From Pedobacter sp. FW305-3-2-15-E-R2A2 (GTDB taxonomy: Bacteria; Bacteroidota; Bacteroidia; Sphingobacteriales; Sphingobacteriaceae), in the NCBI RefSeq assembly GCF_038446955.1, contig NZ_CP151803.1:5890001-5954000 (forward strand): a stretch of 64,000 bases of DNA, given 5' to 3'. Below are positions 23,903 to 31,822 of the stretch, piece after piece. The notes beneath the pieces were generated by a model, which made no database searches, had not been told where the DNA came from, and saw nothing but the letters and a program-made list of their open reading frames with translations. How positions within the stretch are numbered: the stretch's first letter is position 1; every line of letters begins with the position of its first letter. A program made the translations under genes and the position numbers.

Positions 23903-25008
23903 ACAGATTCACTTTTTGCTAGTTCTACCTCTTTATTTTCTTTTTCAAAATCGTTCATGCAGTTCACCAGAACCTCCACACTGGAAATTGGCAATGCATT
24001 ATATAAGGATGCTCTGAAGCCACCCACTGAACGGTATCCTTTCACACCTACCACTCCTCTTGCAGCGGCGAAGTCAAGGAATTCCTGTTCCAGAGCAGGG
24101 TTCTTCATTTTAAAGGTTACATTCATTCTTGACCTATGGTCCGGATCAGCAAGACCATAGAACAATGGGTTGCGGTCAATTTCCTGATATAGCAATATTG
24201 CTTTAGCGATATTCTCGGTTTCAATCTGTGCTACACCTCCTTTTTCTTTTAACCACCTTAGGTTTAACATCGCCACATAGATGGAGAATACCGGAGGTGT
24301 ATTAAAAAGAGAACCATTGTCCCTGTAAATGCGATAATCCGACATGGATGGGACCTGACGTTGTATTTTCTCCAGCAGGCTATCTTTTACCACCACCAAG
24401 GTCATTCCTGCGGGACCCATATTTTTTTGTGCGCCTGCATAAATCAGGTCAAAATCTGCCACATTTACCCTTCTGCTGAAAATATCAGATGACATATCAC
24501 AAATGACCGGAACAGACGTTGGCGGAAAGCTGAACATTTCAGTTCCCTCAATTGTATTGTTAGAAGTATAGTGGAAATAGGCAGCATCTTCCGGGATTTC
24601 ATATCCAAGAGGAATGTAGTTATATCCTTTATCTTTTGAAGAGGCTACAATATCGACCTCGCCAAACAACAAAGCCTCTTTAATTGCCTTTTGAGAGAAA
24701 TATCCACAATCCAGGTAAGCAGCCTTTTTATCCTGATGAAGAAAGTTCATGGCAAGCATCGAAAACTGAGTGCTTGCTCCCCCCTGCAAAAAGAGAATGC
24801 TGTAACCATCGGGTACTTCCAGCAGTTCCTTCACTAAATCTTCCGTTTCTTTCATCACCGCTTCGAACTCCGGAGTACGGTGTGAAATTTCCAGAATACT
24901 CAGGCCAATGCCATTGAAATTCCTGACAGCATCTGCTGCCTGATCTAAAACTTTAGCAGGTAAGATACAAGGCCCGGCTCCGAAATTGTGTTTGATAATT
25001 GTTGTCAT
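23899..25008 (-). CDS. serC: Phosphoserine aminotransferase
   Basis: SerC converts 3-phosphohydroxypyruvate and glutamate to phosphoserine, the second step of serine synthesis, with pyridoxal phosphate. The 369-residue product begins HNFGAGPCILPAKVLDQAADAV and shows LEISHRTPEFEAV, FLQGGASTQFSMLAMNFL, CDMSSDIFSRRVNVADFD and the cofactor lysine in IYAGAQKNMGPAGMTLVVV. The C-terminal GVVGVKGYRSVGGFRASLYNALP is also typical. The stop codon shares bases with the start of the sigma gene. serA is not in the window. It is divergent from an Lrp regulator. Confidence 0.97.
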   Translation of the reverse strand: MTTIIKHNFGAGPCILPAKVLDQAADAVRNFNGIGLSILEISHRTPEFEAVMKETEDLVKELLEVPDGYSILFLQGGASTQFSMLAMNFLHQDKKAAYLDCGYFSQKAIKEALLFGEVDIVASSKDKGYNYIPLGYEIPEDAAYFHYTSNNTIEGTEMFSFPPTSVPVICDMSSDIFSRRVNVADFDLIYAGAQKNMGPAGMTLVVVKDSLLEKIQRQVPSMSDYRIYRDNGSLFNTPPVFSIYVAMLNLRWLKEKGGVAQIETENIAKAILLYQEIDRNPLFYGLADPDHRSRMNVTFKMKNPALEQEFLDFAAARGVVGVKGYRSVGGFRASLYNALPISSVEVLVNCMNDFEKENKEVELAKSESV

Positions 25009-25183
25009 TAGTTACAGTTGATTGCTCCAAAGTTCGGAAGGCCAAAACAGATATCTAATTTTTCCAGTACATTCAGCAAATTTTTCTGTTTCGACTACTT
25101 TAAACCATACAATTTTTGGTAGGCATTTATTATCTATCCATCAAGCAAAATATAATTTCCTTACTATCCTATTTTTTAGCGAG

Positions 25184-25210
25184 TTAAGGTATTAAGTACA
25201 CTATCCTTAA
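25184..25210. promoter_or_regulatory. Possible operator between serC and lrp
   Basis: TTAAGG (25184-25189) and CCTTAA (25205-25210) are inverted arms around 15 bases, just upstream of the lrp -7 box. ACTATCCT also occurs twice (25163-25170 and 25200-25207). Lrp-type proteins bind such AT-rich inverted sites. The rest of the 304-nt divergent region shows no gene. Confidence 0.4.
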
Positions 25211-25250
25211 TGCAGAAGGTACCAAATGTTTCATAAAAAATAAATAATAC

Positions 25251-25258
25251 TATATTTG
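25251..25258 (+). promoter_or_regulatory. -7 element of the Lrp regulator gene
   Basis: TATATTTG matches TAnnTTTG. Transcription should start near 25265, which places the TTG at 25256 inside the promoter and supports the ATG at 25313 as the start codon. Confidence 0.55.
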
Positions 25259-25312
25259 ACAGGAATAACGTTAAAAAAATATACACTAAGTCAGAAATTC
25301 ATTCGCTGCACA

Positions 25313-25774
25313 ATGTCTAAATTAGATCCTACACATCTTGGAATTTTACGCCTGTTACAGGAAGATGCCAGAATGACTCATAAGGAGTTGGCAAGAAGGT
25401 TAAGAAAAAGCGTTTCCCCAATTTTTGAAAGGGTAAAATGGCTGGAGCAGAATGGCTATATCAAGGGATATACAGCATTGGTGGATTTACAAAAGAGCAG
25501 CAATAGCATCATTTCTTATACCCACATTCAGATGAACGATCACTCTGAAGAGGCTTTGAGTGCTTTCCAAAGAGAAGTTGTTCTTTTTGAGGATGTCAGA
25601 GAGTGTTATTACATCACTGGAAATTTCGATTTCATCCTAAAGATCGTATCTCCGGATATGAAAGGTTATAATGATTTTCTACGTGGACAGTTGTCTAAAT
25701 TACCCAATGTAGGAAGTGTACAGAGCTTTTTAGTCTTATCAGAAGAGAAAAGAGATACGACTTATAAAATATAG
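25313..25774 (+). CDS. Lrp/AsnC-family transcriptional regulator
   Basis: A 153-residue regulator when started at the ATG at 25313. The N-terminal winged helix (about 5-55) contains LRLLQEDARMTHKELARRL and SVSPIFERVKWLEQNGYIKGY, and the C-terminal RAM ligand-binding domain follows (DVRECYYITGNFDFILKIVSPDMKGY). These proteins form octamers that sense amino acids. It is divergent from serC, and an inverted repeat lies between them, so control of serine synthesis is a reasonable guess but only from position. Confidence 0.92.
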   Translation: MSKLDPTHLGILRLLQEDARMTHKELARRLRKSVSPIFERVKWLEQNGYIKGYTALVDLQKSSNSIISYTHIQMNDHSEEALSAFQREVVLFEDVRECYYITGNFDFILKIVSPDMKGYNDFLRGQLSKLPNVGSVQSFLVLSEEKRDTTYKI

Positions 25775-25880
25775 ATCCGGAGCCCTCAATCCAATCGAAA
25801 AAAAATCCAGTCTTTCTCCCCCCTGTTCTTGGGGTGTTGAAAAAATCCCGTTTCAGACCGGTAGAATTATTCCAATTTAT

Positions 25881-25911
25881 TTTGTGGATCAGATTTGAGT
25901 TGCTTTCTTTG
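25881..25911 (+). promoter_or_regulatory. Promoter of the first PepSY gene
   Basis: TTTG (25881-25884), 19 bases, TTTCTTTG (25904-25911) fits the Bacteroidota promoter with one mismatch. It lies 48 nt before the TTG start codon and supports that start. Confidence 0.6.
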
Positions 25912-25958
25912 CAGCTAATTAGATTTAATCCAAATAGAAACAAGAAAATTCAACCCCT

Positions 25959-27107
25959 TTGAATAAAAATAAAAACAGGTTCAAATACTGGATCGGACAG
26001 GTACACCTATGGCTGGGATTGATTTCTGGAATTTTTGTATGTTTCTTAGGCATCACAGGATGCATATTGGCGTTTGAGCGTGAGATAGAAAACATTACGC
26101 AACCTTATCGCTTTACGGAAGTACAAACATCGGCACTGTTAACCCCTTCCAGGCTAAAACAGATTGCAGATAAACAGGTCCCGGGAAAACATGCACACAG
26201 CATCGGTTATCAGGCTGGCAAATCCGCCCAGGTTGTTTACTATGCCGCAGACCCTGAATATTACTGGATTGTATTTTTAAACCCTTATACCGGAGAAGTT
26301 CTAAAAGTAAAAAATATGGATGACGACTTTTTCAGAATCGTCATTATGGGACATTATTACTTATGGCTTCCACCAAATGTGGGCCAGCCGGTATTGGCCA
26401 GTGCCACTCTAATGTTCCTCTTCCTCCTGATTTCCGGCTTAATCTTATGGTGGCCTAAAAACAGAGCTGCCAGTAAGAAGCGGTTTTCTATAAAGCTGAA
26501 TGCCAAATGGAAAAGAATCAATTATGATTTACACAATGTACTCGGCTTTTACATGACCTGGATCCTTATTTTTATTGCGATCTCCGGATTGGTCATGGGC
26601 TTTCAATGGTTTGCCGGCTCAGTATATTGGATTTCCTCCGGTGGAGACCGCATGAAGCCCTTTAAAGAAACTTATTCGGATACGACAACGATAAAACCCA
26701 ATATCCACAAACAGCCGGCAATAGATCTATTATGGGCAAGGACAATGGCCGGACTTCCCGGCTATACCGGAGGAGTAGAAGTCCATGTACCGGAGAATGA
26801 TAAATTGGCAATTGAAGTAGCCATTAATCCCGATACAGATACCTATTGGAAGGCAGATTACCTCTACTATGACCAATATACACTGAAGGAGATCCCTGTA
26901 GATCACATTTTTGGAAAGCTGTCGGATACAAGTCTGGCCGACCGGATTTCCCGGATGAATTATGACATCCATATCGGAGCAATCGCCGGACTACCGGGCA
27001 AGATCATGGCTTTCTTTGCCAGTCTGATTGCGGCAAGTTTACCCATCACCGGCTTTATTATTTGGTGGGGCAGAAAAAAGAAACAAAAAGCAAAAGCACA
27101 AGCCTAG
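25959..27107 (+). CDS. PepSY-associated transmembrane protein (PiuB-like)
   Basis: A 382-residue inner-membrane protein with four main transmembrane helices: about 22-43, 138-160, 195-218 and 350-372. The histidines that define the family are present: QVHLWLGLISGIFVCFLGITG, YDLHNVLGFYMTWILI and MNYDIHIGAIAGLPGK. The periplasmic PepSY segments include YWIVFLNPYTGEVLKVKNM. Members are linked to iron uptake and reduction of siderophore-bound iron. No ATG lies at the N-terminus; a TTG at 25959 gives the expected start, and a promoter lies just upstream. A GlxA-type regulator follows, then a second PepSY gene on the other strand. Confidence 0.88.
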   Translation: MNKNKNRFKYWIGQVHLWLGLISGIFVCFLGITGCILAFEREIENITQPYRFTEVQTSALLTPSRLKQIADKQVPGKHAHSIGYQAGKSAQVVYYAADPEYYWIVFLNPYTGEVLKVKNMDDDFFRIVIMGHYYLWLPPNVGQPVLASATLMFLFLLISGLILWWPKNRAASKKRFSIKLNAKWKRINYDLHNVLGFYMTWILIFIAISGLVMGFQWFAGSVYWISSGGDRMKPFKETYSDTTTIKPNIHKQPAIDLLWARTMAGLPGYTGGVEVHVPENDKLAIEVAINPDTDTYWKADYLYYDQYTLKEIPVDHIFGKLSDTSLADRISRMNYDIHIGAIAGLPGKIMAFFASLIAASLPITGFIIWWGRKKKQKAKAQA

Positions 27108-27206
27108 TGCGCAGGTCAACAAGGGCTTGCAGTTAATTAAAAACGAAGGAAAGAGGGGTATTTGAGACAAATTTTCTTAATTTGCATCCTATAAACATAT
27201 AATGGT

Positions 27207-28181
27207 ATGATACAGGTAGGCTTATTATTAACCAACAAATACCGTTTACTTAGTGTCGCAGCAATCTTAGATGTGTTCGATACAGTGAATAGTCATTATG
27301 AAAATAATGGAGAAGCCCCTTTCTTCAAGATCAATCTGATCCGTAACGGAAACTTGGCTTTTGAAGGTGCTTCTTTTGAAAAGTATTCGTCTCTTTCCTT
27401 AAACGAATCCGGACAACAAGACCTGGTTTTAATTCCTGCATTTGATGGCACGGACCTTAACTCTTCTATCCACAACAACCTGGAATTTTTACCCTGGATG
27501 CAACAGCAATATAAAAAGGGAGCAGAACTGGCCAGCTTTTGTACAGGAGCATTTTTACTCGCAGCCAGTGGCCTTTTAAATGGAAAAAGCGCCACAACTC
27601 ATGTCAACGCCAGTCAGGCTTTCTCGTCCAGTTTTCCGGATGTTTACTTTAAACCTGATAAAGTGGTTACCATTGATAAAGGAATCTATACCAGTGGAGG
27701 CGCAACCAGTAGTTTTCATCTGATGCTAACACTCATTCACAATTACTGTAACCGTAATCTGGCCGTTCATATTGCAAAGATTTTTGCGATCGACATGAAC
27801 AGGGAGCAGCAGAGCTATTTCGGAACTTTTCATCCGGCTAAAGATCATGGGGATGATCTGGTCGTTAAAACGCAGCTTTGCATTGAAAATGCCTATAAAG
27901 AAGCAGTCACTATTGAGGATATTTTACAGCAGATTCCATCCAGCAGACGTAATATTGTGCGTCGTTTTAAACAAGCTACCGGAAGTACGCTGATCGAATA
28001 TTTACAGAAAACAAGAATAGAGGCTGCTAAAAGACTGTTGGAACAAACCAATTTCAGCATTTTAGAAATCATGCTTCATTCTGGTTATAATGATTTAAAG
28101 ACATTCCGGCAGCTTTTTAAGAAAAACTCCGGAATGACGCCTAAAGATTATCGGGATAAGTTTAAGCCGAAAGCTGCATAG
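27207..28181 (+). CDS. GlxA-type AraC-family regulator with DJ-1/PfpI domain
   Basis: The 324-residue protein joins a DJ-1/PfpI-like domain (residues about 1-190) to a C-terminal AraC helix-turn-helix (about 225-320). The nucleophile elbow in the first domain is ASFCTGAFLLAASGLLNG with a cysteine, as in GlxA proteins. The second domain shows SSRRNIVRRFKQATGSTLIEYLQKTRIEAAKRLL and GYNDLKTFRQLFKKNSGMTPKDYR. It lies between two PepSY genes and its last 20 bases overlap the end of the second, which is on the other strand. Control of those iron-related genes is possible from position only. Confidence 0.92.
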   Translation: MIQVGLLLTNKYRLLSVAAILDVFDTVNSHYENNGEAPFFKINLIRNGNLAFEGASFEKYSSLSLNESGQQDLVLIPAFDGTDLNSSIHNNLEFLPWMQQQYKKGAELASFCTGAFLLAASGLLNGKSATTHVNASQAFSSSFPDVYFKPDKVVTIDKGIYTSGGATSSFHLMLTLIHNYCNRNLAVHIAKIFAIDMNREQQSYFGTFHPAKDHGDDLVVKTQLCIENAYKEAVTIEDILQQIPSSRRNIVRRFKQATGSTLIEYLQKTRIEAAKRLLEQTNFSILEIMLHSGYNDLKTFRQLFKKNSGMTPKDYRDKFKPKAA

Positions 28182-29478
28182 CAGGTTTCTGTTTTACTTT
28201 TTTATTCTTTTTCTTCATCTTGTTCAACCAGATCAAAGTTCCGGTAATGGGCAAACTTGTGGCAATCAGACAGGCAAGGAAATAAATGATTTTTGTAAAC
28301 ATGCCATACACATCTCCCAGGTGTAATGCTTTAATTGAGCCAGAGATTCGCTCATTAAATGGCTTATCCTTAAATACCTCTATTTTAAGTACACCAGCAG
28401 TGTATTGATCCAACAACAATTTATCTCCAGCTGAAGGTGCAAAAAAGCCGACCTTATTTTTTGTGATGGCAATTGCAGAGATAGAATCTTTAGGCAGACT
28501 AATGCTGTAATCTCCGGAATAAGGTAAAACTTCATCTGCCTTTTTAATATAATCGGCAATGTTAAGAGGAGCCCCGGCTGTTCCCGATTTAATCACTGAA
28601 ACAGGGTCTTTTGGTGGTTCAAAGCCTTCCGGCTGATAAGTACCTAATGTTTTACGCAAGGCCTCGCGATACCAGGGAAACGACCATTGAGGTCCTGTGA
28701 TGCCCATCAGAAATAAAAAGATACAGGCATAAAAACCCAGACTATTGTGCAGGTCATGATTCGTTCTTTTCCAGCTTCCAGTCCATTTGACCTTTAATCC
28801 CTGCTTCCATGATTTCAATCGTTGTGGGAACCAGATGATCATTCCGGTGATCACCCCGAGTGTAAAAAGAATCGTTGCCGCACCAGAAATATAACTTCCT
28901 AATTTTCTGTTTTCCAGTTCTCCGAAAATAGGTTTTTCGATCTTGTCTAACAGCAACCACCTGTGAAGGCTAAACATTGTCTTCATGAAAGAAGCCGCCG
29001 CAGTTTTTGTTTCTGAAATATTGCCAATTACTTCTCCGGTATATGGATTCACAGCAAAAGCTGAAGGGCGTTTTCCTTCTGTAGGTTTATCTTTTCCAGC
29101 TTTCACTTTATCTCCTTTTTCTTTAACCGGCGCCTTCGCTGCTTCTCCTTCTTTTTTCTCCTCTTTCATTTTAACCATGAACTGATAAGTTCGGTTAGGA
29201 TCTAAAGGAATTCTTATAGAAACAACTTTTCCACCAGTATTGGCTTTTACTTTTCCGATGAGTTCTTCGATAGGTAAAGCCACTGCTCCTGCAATACGTC
29301 CTGCTTTATATAACTCCGGACTTGCCATTTCTTTAACTTCTGTATTAAATACATACAGTGTTCCGCTGAGACAAACTACAATGACAATAATTCCACTGGC
29401 TAATCCCAGCCATAAATGAATGTCATTAAAAAGTTTACGTGTGACCTGCCAGGCAGATCTTGGTGTTGATTGTTTCAT
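28162..29478 (-). CDS. PepSY domain protein (PiuB-like) with Lys/Glu-rich insert
   Basis: A 438-residue member of the same family as the protein at 25959: DIHLWLGLASGIIVIVVCLSG near the start, FMKTMFSLHRWLLLDK, NHDLHNSLGFYACIF and IKALHLGDVYGMFTKI, all with the family histidines, and four helices. Between the first periplasmic strands it carries an insert of about 45 residues (about 92-137) rich in Lys, Glu, Ala and Gly (KKEGEAAKAPVKEKGDKVK), absent from the other copy. Its 3' end overlaps the GlxA-type gene by 20 bases. A -7 box lies 20 nt upstream of the ATG. Iron acquisition is the likely theme (family knowledge). Confidence 0.88.
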   Translation of the reverse strand: MKQSTPRSAWQVTRKLFNDIHLWLGLASGIIVIVVCLSGTLYVFNTEVKEMASPELYKAGRIAGAVALPIEELIGKVKANTGGKVVSIRIPLDPNRTYQFMVKMKEEKKEGEAAKAPVKEKGDKVKAGKDKPTEGKRPSAFAVNPYTGEVIGNISETKTAAASFMKTMFSLHRWLLLDKIEKPIFGELENRKLGSYISGAATILFTLGVITGMIIWFPQRLKSWKQGLKVKWTGSWKRTNHDLHNSLGFYACIFLFLMGITGPQWSFPWYREALRKTLGTYQPEGFEPPKDPVSVIKSGTAGAPLNIADYIKKADEVLPYSGDYSISLPKDSISAIAITKNKVGFFAPSAGDKLLLDQYTAGVLKIEVFKDKPFNERISGSIKALHLGDVYGMFTKIIYFLACLIATSLPITGTLIWLNKMKKKNKKVKQKPAMQLSA

Positions 29479-29498
29479 TTAGGCCTTGTGTTTTTTTG

Positions 29499-29506
29499 CA
29501 AATTTA
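29499..29506 (-). promoter_or_regulatory. -7 element of the second PepSY gene
   Basis: Read on the minus strand this is TAAATTTG, a full TAnnTTTG match, 20 nt upstream of the ATG. The -33 position reads TCTT (weak). Beyond the two promoters, the 319-nt region 29479-29797 holds nothing else I can support. Confidence 0.5.
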
Positions 29507-29733
29507 GCATAATTCTTCAAGTATTAAGAACTAGTCTAAATACTCGGACGATTATCCCAATTTTAATCTTACTAACCTCACCAAGAAAAGTACTTTGGCT
29601 ATCTGCCCAATAAGATCAAATGTTGATGCTGATATTTGACCCGGAATTCAATCTGGTTTTATTCCCGATATCCTGATAATCCCCTGTTTTCTCTACAATC
29701 TGTTCTAAATCAACAACATTTATCACAAAATTC

Positions 29734-29764
29734 TTTTCTTTAAAATAATTAATTTCTATCTTTG
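29734..29764 (+). promoter_or_regulatory. Promoter of rpsA
   Basis: TTTT (29734-29737), 19 bases, TATCTTTG (29757-29764). The leader of about 27 nt carries a tiny stem TCCC/GGGA (29768-29779) and AAGGAGA at 29781-29787, a Shine-Dalgarno-like word that is rare in this phylum. Confidence 0.7.
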
Positions 29765-29797
29765 CCGTCCCTCACGGGAAAAGGAGATTAAATTTTA

Positions 29798-31732
29798 ATG
29801 GCTAAAAAACAAGTAGCAGAAAAAGAACTAGAGGCTAAAAAAGCCGAATTGCAAGGTGCAGACGCTCGTCTGACCGAGAAAGAAACCATTGAGTCAGAAG
29901 CTGATTCAGTGTCGATCGAACAGATCAAATCATCATTAGCTACCCCTGATCAAGATTTTGACTGGGATGCAGATGACAAAGTTTTCGGAAAATATTCTGA
30001 TGAAGACCGTAAAAAGTTTGAAGACATGTATACCGATACTTTCAATCAAATCAACCAAGGTGAAATCATCAGCGGTATTGTTGTGTCTATCAACAATAAA
30101 GATGTAGTATTAAACGTAGGATTTAAATCTGACGGATTAGTATCTACTTCTGAGTTCCGTGATACACCTGACTTGAAAATTGGTGATACAGTTGACGTAT
30201 TCGTTGAAGCTCCGGAAGATGCGAATGGTCAGTTAATTTTATCTCGTAAAAGAGCTAAAACCCAAAGATCATGGGAGTCTATCAATGAGGCTCTTGACAA
30301 TGACAGAATCATCAACGGATTTGTTAAAAGCCGTACTAAAGGTGGTCTTATCGTTGACATCATGGGTGTTGAAGCTTTCTTACCTGGTTCACAAATTGAC
30401 ATCAAACCTATCCGCGATTACGATGTATACGTGGGTAAAACAATGGAATTCAAAGTTGTTAAGATCAACCATGAGTTTAAAAACGTAGTAGTTTCTCATA
30501 AAATCTTAATCGAAGACGATTTAGAAAGCCAAAAAGTTGAAATCGTATCTAAACTTGAAAAAGGACAGGTATTAGAAGGAACAGTTAAAAACATCACTGA
30601 CTTCGGTGTATTCATCGATTTAGGTGGAGTTGACGGTTTACTTCACATCACTGATATTTCTTGGGGCCGCATAGAGCATCCAAAAGAAGTATTGAGCTTA
30701 GATGAGAAAATCAACGTTGTAGTTCTTGACTTTGATGACGAGAAAAAACGTATTGCATTAGGTTTAAAACAATTGACTCCACACCCTTGGGAATCTTTAG
30801 ACACTAACTTAGCTGTTGGATCTAAAGTTAAAGGTAAAATTGTTACTGTTGCTGATTACGGAGCTTTCTTAGAAATCATTCCTGGTGTTGAAGGTTTAAT
30901 CCACGTATCAGAAATGTCTTGGTCACAAAACTTACGCAGCCCACAAGAATTCTTGAAAGTTAGCGATGAAATCGAAGCTGAAGTATTAACTTTAGACAGA
31001 GACGAACGCAAAATGAGCTTAGGTATTAAGCAATTAACTCAAGATCCTTGGCAAAATGTTGCTGAAAGATATCCTATCGGAAGCAAACATACTGCTGTAG
31101 TTAAAAACATGACTAACTTCGGTGTATTCGTAGAAATTGAAGAAGGTATTGATGGATTAATCCATATCTCTGATCTTTCTTGGTCTAAAAAAGTTAACCA
31201 CCCTAACGAATTCACTAAAGTAGGTGATACATTAGACGTAGTTGTTCTTGAATTAGATGTGGAAAGCCGTAAATTAAGCTTAGGTCACAAACAATTAGAA
31301 GAAAACCCTTGGGATACTTTTGAAACTATCTTCACGTTAGATTCAATCCACCAGGGAACTGTTGTTAAAGTAACTGATAAAGGTGCTGTTATTGCTTTAC
31401 CATATGGTGTAGAAGGTTTCGTACCAACTAAACACATGGCTAAAGAAGACGGAACTACTATCAAAGCTGAAGAAACTAATGATTTCAAAATCATTGAGTT
31501 TAACAAAGATGCGAAACGTATCGTTGTTTCTCATGCCCGTATCTGGGAAGAGGCTAAAGCTGAAGCTGTTGCTGAAGAAAGAGCTACTAAGAAAAAAGAA
31601 GCTAAAGCATCAAGTAGTGCAGTTAAGAAAGTTAAAGATTCAGTTGAGAAATCAACGCTTGGCGATCTAGGTGTACTTGCTCAATTAAAAGAGCAGATGG
31701 AAGGTGAAGAAAGCAAAAACAAAGCTAAATAA
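29798..31732 (+). CDS. rpsA: 30S ribosomal protein S1
   Basis: S1 binds mRNA on the small ribosomal subunit and supports initiation. The 644-residue protein has an N-terminal acidic extension (about 80 residues), then six S1 repeats at about 88-158, 173-240, 259-328, 344-414, 430-500 and 515-580, for example GTVKNITDFGVFIDLGGVDG and the HISDLSWS and HVSEMSWS words. The C-terminal tail is Lys/Glu/Ala-rich. Codon use is visibly more AT-rich and uniform than in neighbours (many TTA, GTT, GCT and AAA), as expected of a very highly expressed gene. It has its own promoter and terminator. Confidence 0.97.
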   Translation: MAKKQVAEKELEAKKAELQGADARLTEKETIESEADSVSIEQIKSSLATPDQDFDWDADDKVFGKYSDEDRKKFEDMYTDTFNQINQGEIISGIVVSINNKDVVLNVGFKSDGLVSTSEFRDTPDLKIGDTVDVFVEAPEDANGQLILSRKRAKTQRSWESINEALDNDRIINGFVKSRTKGGLIVDIMGVEAFLPGSQIDIKPIRDYDVYVGKTMEFKVVKINHEFKNVVVSHKILIEDDLESQKVEIVSKLEKGQVLEGTVKNITDFGVFIDLGGVDGLLHITDISWGRIEHPKEVLSLDEKINVVVLDFDDEKKRIALGLKQLTPHPWESLDTNLAVGSKVKGKIVTVADYGAFLEIIPGVEGLIHVSEMSWSQNLRSPQEFLKVSDEIEAEVLTLDRDERKMSLGIKQLTQDPWQNVAERYPIGSKHTAVVKNMTNFGVFVEIEEGIDGLIHISDLSWSKKVNHPNEFTKVGDTLDVVVLELDVESRKLSLGHKQLEENPWDTFETIFTLDSIHQGTVVKVTDKGAVIALPYGVEGFVPTKHMAKEDGTTIKAEETNDFKIIEFNKDAKRIVVSHARIWEEAKAEAVAEERATKKKEAKASSSAVKKVKDSVEKSTLGDLGVLAQLKEQMEGEESKNKAK

Positions 31733-31751
31733 TCTTTAAAGCTTATATATT

Positions 31752-31784
31752 AAAGGCATCCCCAACCGGGATGCCTTTTTTTTT
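31752..31784 (+). terminator. Rho-independent terminator of rpsA
   Basis: AAAGGCATCCC (31752-31762) pairs with GGGATGCCTTT (31768-31778) over a 5-base loop, followed by a T run. Confidence 0.95.
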
Positions 31785-31822
31785 GTTACTTTGTTTCCTA
31801 AAACCAATACCCCGTTCATTTT

